Source: an uncultured Clostridia bacterium (GTDB lineage: Bacteria > Bacillota > Clostridia > Oscillospirales > Acutalibacteraceae). Taken from it: DNA of 62,709 nucleotides. Shown one piece after another: positions 33,117 to 42,460 of this stretch (positions are counted from its first letter, which is position 1; every line of letters begins with the position of its first letter). The notes beneath the pieces are model-generated. The model saw only the letters and a program-made list of their open reading frames with translations. It ran no database searches and had not been told where the DNA came from. The position numbers and the translations under genes were made by a program. The stretch is from NCBI GenBank assembly GCA_937876375.1, contig CALEHY010000016.1, forward strand, positions 1 to 62,709. Reading direction: 5' to 3'.

Positions 33117-33837
33117 CGGTATCCACCTCATTCATCTCGCTTACCATCTGTACTGATGGGTTATCAATAGAGCCATCAATGGTAATCTTTTTTGTTTTTG
33201 CTAGCTCTAAAACAGCTAGGAAGGTTGCAACGATATCAGACTTTGACTGTGCACCCTCGAACAAGGTCAAGAACTTAACCTTTTTTCCACTCCAAAGCTT
33301 TCGCATAACCGTACGAACCTTTGACGCAACATTAACAAATTTCTTCGCAACAATAACCTTAAAAGAGTCTATTGGTGGTGGCAATCTCCTCTGTGCCTTA
33401 CCAGCAACAGAGATATATGCCTCAAGTAGCTCCTCTCCCTCGTGAAATCGCTCATAGTCATAATTAATCCAGCCACCCTCTGGCTCTCTAACAAATCTGT
33501 TAAAACCATCAGTTTGCTGACTGAGTTTCTGTGCCATCAGCTTGCAATCACGATACTCAATAAGCTCACCAGTAAGCTCCTTCTTGAGTGTTTCAGCCTC
33601 CTCATGACGAGGCAATAATGATACTGTCTTTATGTATATCAGTCTAGCTGCCATCTCAAGAAAATCACCAGCTATATCAAAATCAGCCTCTTCCATCTGA
33701 CGGACATAGTCAAGATACTGATTAACTAACTCAACAATCGGTATATCGTTAATATTCAATTTATGTTTACTAATTAGGTGCAAAAGAAGGTCCATTGGAC
33801 CCTCAAACACCTCAATTTTGTAGGTAGGGTTATTCAT
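33109..33837 (-). CDS. scpA: Segregation and condensation protein A
   Basis: Kleisin subunit bridging the Smc heads. The N-terminal domain has IEVFEGPMDLLLHLISKHKLNI, followed by FLEMAARLIYIKTVSLLP, and a C-terminal winged-helix (about 170-242). Length 242 is typical. It overlaps scpB and the M50 protease gene by a few bases, so the three are probably coupled. Confidence 0.95.
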   Translation of the reverse strand: MNNPTYKIEVFEGPMDLLLHLISKHKLNINDIPIVELVNQYLDYVRQMEEADFDIAGDFLEMAARLIYIKTVSLLPRHEEAETLKKELTGELIEYRDCKLMAQKLSQQTDGFNRFVREPEGGWINYDYERFHEGEELLEAYISVAGKAQRRLPPPIDSFKVIVAKKFVNVASKVRTVMRKLWSGKKVKFLTLFEGAQSKSDIVATFLAVLELAKTKKITIDGSIDNPSVQMVSEMNEVDTVE

Positions 33838-34508
33838 ATTCTCTCACCAAAAATTAAACTTGGAATAAATGAAATCAAGTTCATCATTTTACTTGATAAA
33901 AATGATATTGGAGTATCTAGCACACCAATAAATAGTAGCACGAATAGTGCAATCATCACATATCTTTCGTACTGCATATATTTGTAATAAGCCTTATCAG
34001 GCAATATACCAGCAAGTATCTTTGAGCCATCAAGTGGTGGTATAGGTAATAGATTGAATACAGCGAGTGTAACATTAATCATCGCAGCAAAATAGAAGAA
34101 AATGCACACAGCATTAGCAAAGCTACTATGACCAACAGATGCCACAAAATAAAACATAAACACTGAAACAAATCCTAACAAAAGATTTGACATAGGACCA
34201 GCAAGTGCTGTTAGTGCCATTCCAGCCTTTGGCTTTTTAAAATTATTTGGATTAATAGGTACTGGATTAGCGTAGCCAATACCAAATAGGAATATCATTA
34301 GTGTACCAATAGGGTTCAAATGCGCAAGAGGATTAAATGTCAGTCTGCCTTGATTTTTTGCAGTCTTATCGCCAAGCTTGTAGGCAATGAAGCCATGTGC
34401 AAGCTCGTGAATAGGCATACAGCAAAAAACAACAAAACAGCGTGATAAAACTGATATAATCGCCTCAAAATATTCACCATTTCGTACAAGTGATAAAACA
34501 GAAAACAT
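33834..34508 (-). CDS. Site-2 protease family (M50) membrane metallopeptidase
   Basis: A 224-residue integral membrane protease of the YwhC/Rv1735-like S2P group. Zinc-binding HExxH in MPIHELAHGFIAYKLGD (about 33-49) and the second ligand motif in NLLPIPPLDGSKIL. Five to six hydrophobic helices; no PDZ domain. It lies between prmC and scpA, a conserved Clostridia arrangement. Its substrate is unknown. Confidence 0.9.
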   Translation of the reverse strand: MFSVLSLVRNGEYFEAIISVLSRCFVVFCCMPIHELAHGFIAYKLGDKTAKNQGRLTFNPLAHLNPIGTLMIFLFGIGYANPVPINPNNFKKPKAGMALTALAGPMSNLLLGFVSVFMFYFVASVGHSSFANAVCIFFYFAAMINVTLAVFNLLPIPPLDGSKILAGILPDKAYYKYMQYERYVMIALFVLLFIGVLDTPISFLSSKMMNLISFIPSLIFGERI

Positions 34509-34509
34509 A

Positions 34510-35337
34510 TTACTCTCTAGTAACTCCCTTTGCTAGGACCATACGGTCGTTGCCGTACATATCCTTAATAACCTCAACGCTTGAAAATGCAGACAGAACA
34601 GCCTTGATATCCTCTCCCTGTTCATTGCCTATTTCAAGCAAAAGAATGCCTTTGTCATTCATTTTTTTTGACCATTTATCATTTATAACTCGATAGAAAT
34701 ATAGTCCATCGTCACCACCATCAAGTGCCATTCGTGGCTCGTGCTGTACCTCTGTTTGTAAATCATCAATATCAGCAGATTTAATATATGGTGGATTTGA
34801 AATAATAATATCTGCATTTGGCAAATCAATATCATTGCAGATATCATCATTAATTATTTTTACATTATTAACACCATCAGTATTCTTCGTTAAATAAGAG
34901 AATGCACATTCACTTTTTTCAACGCAGAAAACATTTGATGATAGTATTTTCTTTGCGACGCTAATGCCGATACAGCCTGTACCAGAGCACAGGTCATATA
35001 TTACAGGATTATCATATCCACTAGCGCATTTTACAGCAAGGTCAACTAACTCCTCAGTCTCTGGACGAGGTATTAGCACACCTTCACCAACATAAAACTC
35101 ACTCTCGTAAAAGTCCCATTTACCAATAACATATTGAAGTGGTACTCCAGATTTGATATCCCACAGCATTTTTGCAAGTCTGCTAGTAATTATCTCATCA
35201 TCAAGATGAGTTTGGTACTGACTATTGGTTATACCAGCAAGATGGCAGACTAGACACAATGCCTTAAACTCATATTCATCAACGCCATTACCCTGTAAAA
35301 AAAGCTTGGCGTAATCATATCCCTCTTTAACAGTCAT
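34510..35337 (-). CDS. prmC: Peptide chain release factor N(5)-glutamine methyltransferase
   Basis: Methylates the GGQ glutamine of release factors. N-terminal helical domain (about 1-75), SAM motif YDLCSGTGCIGIS and the catalytic NPPY motif in IISNPPYIKS. Length 275. The start overlaps the DUF1385 stop (TAATG). prfA, its usual partner, is not here, but DUF1385-prmC is a common Firmicute pairing. Confidence 0.94.
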   Translation of the reverse strand: MTVKEGYDYAKLFLQGNGVDEYEFKALCLVCHLAGITNSQYQTHLDDEIITSRLAKMLWDIKSGVPLQYVIGKWDFYESEFYVGEGVLIPRPETEELVDLAVKCASGYDNPVIYDLCSGTGCIGISVAKKILSSNVFCVEKSECAFSYLTKNTDGVNNVKIINDDICNDIDLPNADIIISNPPYIKSADIDDLQTEVQHEPRMALDGGDDGLYFYRVINDKWSKKMNDKGILLLEIGNEQGEDIKAVLSAFSSVEVIKDMYGNDRMVLAKGVTRE

Positions 35338-36308
35338 TACTTAATCTCGTCATCCTCTGGATTGTCAGTAATAACAGCCTTTAGTGACTCGATACCAACC
35401 TCGATAATATCATCCTCTGGCTCTTTTGTAGTAATACGCTGCATCCACAGACCAGGTGCTGACAATATTTTAACCAAGATATTATCATGACGACCAGCAT
35501 ATCGAATAAATTCATATCCAATGCCCATAATGACAGGCACCATAGGAAGCTTGATAATCATCCACAAAACTGTATTCTTCTTTAGCTCGTCTGGAACGAA
35601 TAATGAAAGCAATGTAATAACTACGATGCTCAAAATAAGCATTACAAACATAAAACTAGTGCCACACCTTGGGTGAAAGCGTGAACATTTCTTTACATTC
35701 TCAACAGTCAGCTCCATACCCTGCTCATAGCAAGTAATGGACTTATGCTCTGCACCATGATATTTAAACACACGCTTAATATCATTCATTTGTGATACAA
35801 GCACCATATAAAGAACGAAAATAACAATCTTAATACAACCCTCAATAGTACCCTGCCAAGCTGTAATACTATTGCCAGTCAATGCATTAATTCTGTTAAA
35901 AATGAAAACTGGTAGATAGAAAAAGATAAAGAATGCTAGTGCAAATCCTAGTATGGTAGCGATAAACATAATGATATCCATAAACTTGTCGCCAAGCTTA
36001 TCTGTCAGCCACTTTTCAAACTTGTTCATCTCGACGTCATCGAGATCTTCCATACCACTAGCCTCAGCAGAATACATTAGCATTTTGTAGCCAGTAATCA
36101 TCGACTCGATAAAAGCAACAATACCACGAATGATAGGAATATTAAAGAATTTGCTCTTATCTCGAAGATGCTTTATATCGTGATGCTCTGTGATAATAGT
36201 ACCATCTGTTTTGCGAACAGCAGTTGCAACGCCCTTTGGACCTTGCATCATAACGCCCTCAATAAGTGCTTGTCCACCAACAGATGTCTTGTGTGATTTT
36301 TTACTCAT
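35337..36308 (-). CDS. DUF1385 membrane protein
   Basis: A 323-residue membrane protein of the YqhQ/DUF1385 family. The N-terminal signature VGGQALIEGVMMQGP is followed by several hydrophobic helices and the conserved segment KYHGAEHKSITCYEQG and RFHPRCGTSFMF, whose His and Cys residues could bind metal. No reaction is established. Confidence 0.92.
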   Translation of the reverse strand: MSKKSHKTSVGGQALIEGVMMQGPKGVATAVRKTDGTIITEHHDIKHLRDKSKFFNIPIIRGIVAFIESMITGYKMLMYSAEASGMEDLDDVEMNKFEKWLTDKLGDKFMDIIMFIATILGFALAFFIFFYLPVFIFNRINALTGNSITAWQGTIEGCIKIVIFVLYMVLVSQMNDIKRVFKYHGAEHKSITCYEQGMELTVENVKKCSRFHPRCGTSFMFVMLILSIVVITLLSLFVPDELKKNTVLWMIIKLPMVPVIMGIGYEFIRYAGRHDNILVKILSAPGLWMQRITTKEPEDDIIEVGIESLKAVITDNPEDDEIK

Positions 36309-36319
36309 ATATAATCCTT

Positions 36320-37792
36320 CTAGTCAATTTTTGGAGTTTCAAGTAATGGGAGCTGAATAGTAACTAATGTACCCTTGCCCTCAACACTGTCGATATCCAA
36401 ATAACCTTTGTGTAAATTGATGATTTCGTTCGTAACAGCAAGACCAATTCCAGATCCACGAACGGACACATTCGCCTTATAGAACTTATCCTTAACATGT
36501 GGCAAATCCTCTGCAGAAATACCACAGCCTTGATCTGCAATCGCTATTTGAACAAAATCTTTGTCATCTTTTTTGATAAATTCCGCCTTAACAAATATCT
36601 TGCTACCAGGTCTAGAATACTTAAGTGCATTATCAAGTATGTTCATAAACACCTGCTTAAGTCGGTTAGCATCGGCATTAGCAAGACTTGGAACTTCTGG
36701 AATACTATATCTAACCTCGTATCCCTCACGAACAGCACGCTCTCTAAAGGTAAACATCGTTTCCTCTAGCTCTGCAAGGATATCTGTCTTTGCAAGACGA
36801 AGATTCATTCTACCACTCTGTAGTCTTGAGAAATCAAGAAGCTCCTCAACAAATCCCTCTAGTCTGCCAGCCTCTTTTACGATAACCTGCAAACCTTTTT
36901 TTGTTAGCTCGTCAACATTATCTTGGTTACCGAGAGTAAGCGTTTCGCCCCAACCCTTAATTGAGGTAAGCGGTGTACGAAGCTCGTGTGATATGGTAGA
37001 AATGAAATCATTCTTCATTTTGTCAGCTGTAGCAATTTCGGACGCCATAGTATTGATACTATCAGCCAAGTCACCGATTTCATCGTTATATTGCTTTTCA
37101 ATTCTGACGTCAAGGCTACCCTGTGCGATATTCTTTGTAGCCTTTTCAATTTCTTGAACTGGAATAATAATTGAACGAATGAAATAAAGATTTGACAACA
37201 CAATGATAACCAAAACAATAATAAATATCAGTGCAATAAAGAAACATAGCAAGGATATCTGTTTATCAACATTGTCAAGTGAGGTCATAACTCTCAATGC
37301 ACCGACCTCATATCCATCGGAGTTAGTAATCAGTCGAGTAACAGCCATAATCTTCTCGCCATTAGCTCTGCCAATATATCTGGATATCTTTTCGTCAGAT
37401 TTAAGTGCATTGTTGTAATCAGGCATATCCTGATTTTCGATAGCAAAGCCACTTGATGAAAGTACGACGTCGCCATTTTCATTAATTATCCACAATGTTG
37501 TAGTGTCCTTGTGTGAATAAGAATCCATATAGGTCGAAGCACAAGACTCGACAGATTTGCCATCATCAGCATTGTTAGAAAAATAACTAACAGCAGAATC
37601 AGATACACCAGAACGAACAATACTCTCAACACTGTTGTAATAATAAGATTTAAGAGTAAAGGATGAAGCAATAAATGCAACAATAAAGAGTATCACGATA
37701 ATACCGATAATATTTATCAGCCATCGACGAGTAATACCCTCTATCTTAATACTTTTCAATTTTTTAGCTAAATCAGTAATCTTTTGCTTCAT
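36320..37792 (-). CDS. Sensor histidine kinase (OmpR-partner class)
   Basis: A 490-residue two-pass membrane kinase: helices at about 22-47 and 180-205 flank an extracellular sensor domain of about 130 residues; then HAMP (about 207-260), HisKA with the phosphorylated His in FISTISHELRTPLTSIKGW, and a HATPase with N box NRLKQVFMNILDNALKYS and G boxes DQGCGIS and GSGIGLAV. It follows its response regulator by 38 bp. The signal is not predictable. Confidence 0.92.
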   Translation of the reverse strand: MKQKITDLAKKLKSIKIEGITRRWLINIIGIIVILFIVAFIASSFTLKSYYYNSVESIVRSGVSDSAVSYFSNNADDGKSVESCASTYMDSYSHKDTTTLWIINENGDVVLSSSGFAIENQDMPDYNNALKSDEKISRYIGRANGEKIMAVTRLITNSDGYEVGALRVMTSLDNVDKQISLLCFFIALIFIIVLVIIVLSNLYFIRSIIIPVQEIEKATKNIAQGSLDVRIEKQYNDEIGDLADSINTMASEIATADKMKNDFISTISHELRTPLTSIKGWGETLTLGNQDNVDELTKKGLQVIVKEAGRLEGFVEELLDFSRLQSGRMNLRLAKTDILAELEETMFTFRERAVREGYEVRYSIPEVPSLANADANRLKQVFMNILDNALKYSRPGSKIFVKAEFIKKDDKDFVQIAIADQGCGISAEDLPHVKDKFYKANVSVRGSGIGLAVTNEIINLHKGYLDIDSVEGKGTLVTIQLPLLETPKID

Positions 37793-37830
37793 GCTAAAAA
37801 ATATTCTCCTAAATCAACAATACTTTAAAC

Positions 37831-38544
37831 TTACTGGTTGTCAGTAATCCACTTATAGCCAAGTCCCCAAATTGTAACAAGACGGCTAGGACTAGATGCA
37901 TTATCCTCTATCTTCATACGAAGACGACGAATATTAACGTCAACTATCTTTTCATCACCAAAATAGTTTTCGCCCCAAACCTGTTTCAAGATATCTGTTC
38001 TTGACAATGCTGCATTTGGATTTTTGAAGAAATATTCGATAATTTGGAACTCAACCTGTGTTAACTCAATCATAGTGCCAGACTTTGAAAGAGTACGATT
38101 GCGTAGGTTAAGCTCGAACTCATCAAGAACGATGCTATCACCAGTGGTATCGTTCTTTCTGAAGCCTCTAGTCATCTCAACACGACGATATACAGCATCA
38201 ACTCTAGCCATTAGCTCACTAGGTGAAAATGGCTTTGTAACATAGTCGTCAGCACCGAATAGCAAGCCTTGAACCTTGTCCATCTCCTGTGTCTTTGCAC
38301 TAAGCATAATAATACCCAAATCAGATGAAGCCTTACGAAGCTCCTTACAAACAGCAAGGCCATCAACCTCTGGCATCATAATGTCAAGAATAGCTACGTC
38401 GAAGCTCAATTCATCATCGTGAAACTTTTGCAAAGCAACAGCACCATTCTCAGCCTGCTCAACTGTGTAGCCAGAACGAGTAAGATTGATAACTATAAAT
38501 TCACGGATGGACTCCTCGTCCTCTGCAACTAATACCTTTTTCAT
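37831..38544 (-). CDS. OmpR/PhoB-family response regulator
   Basis: Receiver domain (about 1-120) with acidic pocket AEDEE, phospho-acceptor Asp in VAILDIMMPEVDG and Lys in DDYVTKPFSPSEL, then a winged-helix DNA-binding domain (about 135-237: LTQVEFQIIEYFFKNPN). Transcribed between the lipoprotein gene and the kinase, which form one operon. Confidence 0.94.
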   Translation of the reverse strand: MKKVLVAEDEESIREFIVINLTRSGYTVEQAENGAVALQKFHDDELSFDVAILDIMMPEVDGLAVCKELRKASSDLGIIMLSAKTQEMDKVQGLLFGADDYVTKPFSPSELMARVDAVYRRVEMTRGFRKNDTTGDSIVLDEFELNLRNRTLSKSGTMIELTQVEFQIIEYFFKNPNAALSRTDILKQVWGENYFGDEKIVDVNIRRLRMKIEDNASSPSRLVTIWGLGYKWITDNQ

Positions 38545-38557
38545 AATTAACTCCTCC

Positions 38558-39853
38558 CTAACAGCTCTTAATCAAGCCTTTAAGTTCATCAATTGAAATT
38601 TTTATACTTGTATCATCGCCAAGCTTGGCAAGATAATAATATCCAGAATTCTCCATTACAATGCTGTAATCGGTATAATTCTTTTCATCATAAACAGCCT
38701 TTAAGACTGGTTTGATCATAAATATATTCTTCTTTGTCTTTTTGTTAATAACAGAAAGCTCTCGATTGTCTGTATCATATTTTGCAGACACATTACTATA
38801 ATCATCATCAGAAATAATAACAAAATAGTTGTCATTTTCGACATATAATGAATAGTCGGTATGAATAAGAATAGTGTTCTTATATATCTTCCAGTCTATC
38901 GATTTAATTTGCTTTGGTAATTTTTTCTTTCCATCGAGTGGAATCTCTAACCTACCATCGTCATTAATATCCATTGATGGAAGCATAGCCTTTCTGCTAG
39001 TGCCCTTTGTTCTACCAGTAGAATAGCTATAGAATGGTGAGATAATCGTATCGTACGAATTTGACCAATACACAATTTCGGTCAACATTGAAGCACCATC
39101 AGAGCCAATAGCATCGGCATAGATACGAATATCATCCTCTGCTTTTTCAGTCTGTAGATTGCTGTAGGTCGTGATATGCGAATCAAGCTTTGTCTCACCA
39201 AGGAGATAAAAGTTATTATACTTCAATGAATAAATCTCTGCCTTTGATGAGGTGTAGCCACCAGTTGATATCTCAAACAGAACAAGCTCATCCAAGCCAT
39301 CAAAATCATAATCAAAGAAGATATAATTATTAACAGTCTTTTGCTCACCAAGAAGTGAAAGATTAATCTTATCTTTTTTTGAAATCTTATAGACCGAAAA
39401 CTCGTGGTTAGTTGAATTATTGATAACGTCCCAGCATACAACAATCTCTGTTGTGCCATCACCGTTAACGTCCTTAAAATCTAATGAGTACACCGACTTG
39501 CCAGTACCCTTGATATTCTCAACAACCTTCCATCCGTTCTTGCCCTTTTTTATGATAGCCATCTCTATCTCGCCAAGATTATCCTTTGGCTCATAAAAAC
39601 TGACAGCCTCGTCGATATCATCACCATCAATGTCAAAAAGGTTATATGAAGTTTTGTAATTTCCAGAGGATGGATTACGAAGTGAATATCCATTACTAAC
39701 GAATGAATTAAGTGCAGACTGGATATCAGCATTCTCACCAAGTGGAGATATAGGAGATACCAAATCATTTACGGAAGACTCAAAATGAAAAGAACAACCA
39801 CACAAAATAGTAGCAATAACTAAAGCACAAATAATTGTCTTGATATACTTCAT
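38558..39853 (-). CDS. Lipoprotein with FG-GAP/VCBS-like calcium-loop repeats
   Basis: A 431-residue exported lipoprotein; lipobox LCGC with the acylated Cys at about residue 20. At least four repeats carry a DxDxDG-type loop (FDIDGDDIDE, KDVNGDGTTE, YDFDGLDE, DINDDGRLE) as in FG-GAP/VCBS beta-propellers. It heads the operon with the two-component system, so it may be an accessory sensor or a target, but this is inference. The promoter has an extended -10 (TGCTATAAT, TATAAT at 39891-39896). Confidence 0.8.
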   Translation of the reverse strand: MKYIKTIICALVIATILCGCSFHFESSVNDLVSPISPLGENADIQSALNSFVSNGYSLRNPSSGNYKTSYNLFDIDGDDIDEAVSFYEPKDNLGEIEMAIIKKGKNGWKVVENIKGTGKSVYSLDFKDVNGDGTTEIVVCWDVINNSTNHEFSVYKISKKDKINLSLLGEQKTVNNYIFFDYDFDGLDELVLFEISTGGYTSSKAEIYSLKYNNFYLLGETKLDSHITTYSNLQTEKAEDDIRIYADAIGSDGASMLTEIVYWSNSYDTIISPFYSYSTGRTKGTSRKAMLPSMDINDDGRLEIPLDGKKKLPKQIKSIDWKIYKNTILIHTDYSLYVENDNYFVIISDDDYSNVSAKYDTDNRELSVINKKTKKNIFMIKPVLKAVYDEKNYTDYSIVMENSGYYYLAKLGDDTSIKISIDELKGLIKSC

Positions 39854-39952
39854 TTTTTGCCTCCCTTCAAATTGACATAATATTTAAATCATTATAGCAG
39901 AAATTTGTAATAAAATAAATAGTTAAATTACAAAAATATAATAAAAATCTTA

Positions 39953-39986
39953 CAAAATAAAAGGCTGTACTTTGTTAGTACAGCCT
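39953..39986 (-). terminator. Terminator after the 50-residue peptide gene
   Basis: A 9-bp perfect stem AGGCTGTAC with a 7-base loop, followed on the minus strand by TTTATTTTG. Confidence 0.8.
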
Positions 39987-40008
39987 AAAAAAACAAAAAT
40001 ATTAAAAT

Positions 40009-40161
40009 TTAGCCAAAATAATCCACCTTATCATCAGTAATAAGGTCATTCTTGTTCTCATCTGGGTTAGTGACATTCAAATCAGAAGTAGAAATATATT
40101 TTGATGGAATATTGTTATATCCTAAAACAGTATATGTTGGAACTTCATATCGTTTTTTCAC
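40009..40161 (-). CDS. Short peptide (50 residues), aromatic/acidic type, unknown function
   Basis: GTG start with GGAG upstream; the protein begins MKKRYEVPTYTVLGYNN and ends in a Asp/Asn-rich tail finishing VDYFG. No signal peptide or membrane helix. It resembles the 51-residue peptide at 55750-55905: both start M-K-K, have P-x-Y-x-V within the first 14 residues, a SxxxxxxS/T segment and an acidic C-terminus. It has its own consensus promoter and terminator, so it is a real transcription unit. Possible roles include a secreted signal, a modified peptide precursor or a small regulator; none is shown. Confidence 0.6.
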   Translation of the reverse strand: MKKRYEVPTYTVLGYNNIPSKYISTSDLNVTNPDENKNDLITDDKVDYFG

Positions 40162-40187
40162 ATTATCATCTCCTAAACAATGCAATT

Positions 40188-40216
40188 AATATAACAAAAA
40201 TGATACGAAATTTCAA
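40188..40216 (-). promoter_or_regulatory. Promoter of the 50-residue peptide gene
   Basis: Minus strand TTGAAA (40211-40216), 17 bp, TATATT (40188-40193), about 25 nt before the GTG. Confidence 0.75.
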
Positions 40217-40238
40217 TAGCAAAATTCAATATTAATAC

Positions 40239-40270
40239 TTTTTTAACAAATATACCTGTTTGTTAAAAAA
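40239..40270. repeat. 12-bp AT-rich inverted repeat
   Basis: TTTTTTAACAAA (40239-40250) and TTTGTTAAAAAA (40259-40270) are perfect arms around an 8-base loop. It could be an intrinsic terminator in either direction or a binding site. It abuts the ATGGTGGA arm of the next structure. Confidence 0.5.
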
Positions 40271-40316
40271 TGGTGGATTGGAGCATTTTTAAAGACAACC
40301 GGTTAGAGGAGAAACA

Positions 40317-40415
40317 ATGAAAAGAGAAACTTGTTACCGACTCCAGACATTTGTGTTATCTTCCACCATAGTTATCTTTAATAATATAGTTATTTTTACA
40401 AATTTGATTAACTGA
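40317..40415 (+). CDS. Possible 32-residue hydrophobic peptide
   Basis: The ATG follows AGAGGAG with a 5-nt gap, one of the best ribosome binding sites in the intergenic DNA. The reading starts MKRETCYRLQTF and continues as one hydrophobic stretch (VLSSTIVIFNNIVIFTNLI). Size and shape are those of type I toxins or small membrane peptides, but no promoter is obvious and no antitoxin RNA is shown. The region also forms long-range pairing, ATGGTGGA (40270-40277) with TCCACCAT (40362-40369) and GGAG with CTCC, so an RNA on either strand is an alternative. Confidence 0.3.
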   Translation: MKRETCYRLQTFVLSSTIVIFNNIVIFTNLIN

Positions 40416-40466
40416 ATAAAAATGAAATGTTAATTTTTTATAAATTTTATGCTATTTGTATAAATT

Positions 40467-41525
40467 CTAGACAATAGTACCCCCACCAAGTACATAATCA
40501 CCATCGTACAATACAACAGCTTGACCAGAGGTAACAGCTCTAACGACGTCATCAAACTCAACAATTACATTATCGCCATCACACCAAGCTGTACAAGGCT
40601 TTTCAACCATATTGTATCTAGTCTTTGCAGCACATTGAATTTTGCCATCAGGCTTTGGTGCAATCCAGTTAAAATCCTCTGCAACAAGAGATTTGCTAAA
40701 CAAGTCATCATTGCCACCTACTACTACCCTGTTCTTTTCTATATCCTTTGATACGACATAGACTGGGTGTCCGACCGATAAGCCAAGACCCTTACGCTGT
40801 CCGATAGTGTATCGAATAATACCGTTGTGCTGACCAATTACATTGCCATCAATATCTACAAAATCACCCTTTGGATAAGTTTTGTTACAATGAGTCTCAA
40901 TAAATTTTGCATAGTCACCATCTGGAACAAAACAGATATCCATCGAATCACTTTTATGTGCTGTAATAAAGCCGTTCTCCTGTGCAATCTGTCTAATCTC
41001 TGCCTTTGAGAATTTGCCAAGAGGAAAGATTACATGAGATAGCTGCTCCTTTGTTAAAGAATATAGCACATAGCTCTGATCCTTGGTCAAATCCTTTGCT
41101 TTTTTTAGATAGTATCTGCCGTCCTTTTCCTCGATATCGGCATAGTGACCAGTGACTACATAATCAAACTGTAGCTCTTTCATTTTATGCATAAGCTTTT
41201 CAAACTTAAGATATCTATTGCACTCAATGCAAGGATTAGGTGTGCCACCAACCTCATAGGTACGAATAAATTTGTTGATAACCTTTTCCTCAAATTCATC
41301 CTTAAAATTAAGCACATAATATGGAATACCCAAACGGTTACATACAGATCTAGCATCCTCTATATCATCGAGAGAACAGCAGGTTCTGTCAACCTCTAGA
41401 CCAATATCCTCATTGTCATAAAGTTTCATTGTTATGCCAATGCAATCATATTCATTTTTCTTCATAAAAAAAGCGGCGACGCTGGAATCAACACCGCCAC
41501 TCATAGCAACTAAAGCTTTTTTCAT
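40467..41525 (-). CDS. mnmA: tRNA-specific 2-thiouridylase MnmA
   Basis: Makes 2-thiouridine at the wobble position of Lys, Glu and Gln tRNAs. PP-loop SGGVDSSVAA (about 9-18), catalytic Cys pair in TPNPCIECN and DICFVPDGDY, and the C-terminal beta-barrel. Length 352 is normal. Last gene of the nifS-nifU-nadA operon; sulfur would come from the NifS-type desulfurase upstream, which makes functional sense. Confidence 0.95.
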   Translation of the reverse strand: MKKALVAMSGGVDSSVAAFFMKKNEYDCIGITMKLYDNEDIGLEVDRTCCSLDDIEDARSVCNRLGIPYYVLNFKDEFEEKVINKFIRTYEVGGTPNPCIECNRYLKFEKLMHKMKELQFDYVVTGHYADIEEKDGRYYLKKAKDLTKDQSYVLYSLTKEQLSHVIFPLGKFSKAEIRQIAQENGFITAHKSDSMDICFVPDGDYAKFIETHCNKTYPKGDFVDIDGNVIGQHNGIIRYTIGQRKGLGLSVGHPVYVVSKDIEKNRVVVGGNDDLFSKSLVAEDFNWIAPKPDGKIQCAAKTRYNMVEKPCTAWCDGDNVIVEFDDVVRAVTSGQAVVLYDGDYVLGGGTIV

Positions 41526-41530
41526 ACCAA

Positions 41531-42445
41531 TTAACCTAGTTCAATCATTTTGTCAATGCAACGCTTTGCACCAAGTCTTGTTTCCTCATCAAGCTCGATT
41601 ACCTCTCCACCATTGCCATTACAACAATTAAGCACGTCAACAAGAGTTGTAGCCTTCATATTATGGCATAGGAAATCCTTTGATAATGGGTAGAACATTT
41701 TGTCTGGGCACTCTAGCTGTAAATGCTGAACAATACTGTTCTCTGTACCAATGATGAATTCTTTTGCATCACTCTTACGAGCGAAATCCATAATACCAGT
41801 TGTTGAGCCAACATAATTAGCCTCAGCAACAACTTCAGGCTGACACTCTGGGTGTACAAGAAATAGTGCATCTGGGTGCTCTGCCTTTGCTTTTTCAACA
41901 TCCTTAATAGTCATCTTGGCATGAGTTGGGCAACAACCATGTAGAAGTTTAAACTCCTTTTCTGGTAGCTGATTAGCAATATATGTTCCAAGATTTTTAT
42001 CTGGAATAAATAGGATTTTATCAGACTCTAGCTGTCTGCAAATCTTAAGTGCAGATGATGAGGTAACACAAACGTCACACACTGTCTTTAGCTCAGAGGT
42101 TGTGTTAACATAAGCGACAACAGTATAATCTGGATACATATCCTTAACCTGCTCAATCATTTCCTTATCCATCTGCTCTGCCATAGGACAGCCAGCATCA
42201 GCACTAGAAAGAATAACTGTCTTTTCTGGGGATAAAATCTTTACGGTCTCTGCCATAAAGCGAACTCCACACATAATAACAGTCTTGTTCTCAACATTAG
42301 CAGCCTTAACAGCAAGTGCAAAGCTGTCACCAACAAAATCGGCAACCTCAAGAATATCAGGTGTTTGATAGCAATGAGCTAGGATACAAATATCCTTTTC
42401 TTTTTTTAGCTTTAAAATCTGGTCTTGAATATCTTTAATTCCCAT
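41531..42445 (-). CDS. nadA: Quinolinate synthase A
   Basis: Condenses iminoaspartate with DHAP to quinolinate for NAD synthesis and needs a 4Fe-4S cluster. The 304-residue protein has the motif CILAHCYQTPDILEVADFVGDS near the N-terminus and cluster cysteines in MCGVRFM, HPECQPE and the CCNGNGGEV segment near the C-terminus. nadB and nadC are not in the window. Co-location with NifS/NifU fits its cluster need. Confidence 0.94.
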   Translation of the reverse strand: MGIKDIQDQILKLKKEKDICILAHCYQTPDILEVADFVGDSFALAVKAANVENKTVIMCGVRFMAETVKILSPEKTVILSSADAGCPMAEQMDKEMIEQVKDMYPDYTVVAYVNTTSELKTVCDVCVTSSSALKICRQLESDKILFIPDKNLGTYIANQLPEKEFKLLHGCCPTHAKMTIKDVEKAKAEHPDALFLVHPECQPEVVAEANYVGSTTGIMDFARKSDAKEFIIGTENSIVQHLQLECPDKMFYPLSKDFLCHNMKATTLVDVLNCCNGNGGEVIELDEETRLGAKRCIDKMIELG

Positions 42446-42460
42446 AATAGTACCTTATTA

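Noticed and set aside
36561..37157. 198-codon plus-strand ORF opposite the histidine kinase
   Set aside because: The kinase has all its conserved boxes in the minus frame; the antisense frame matches nothing and lacks a ribosome binding site.
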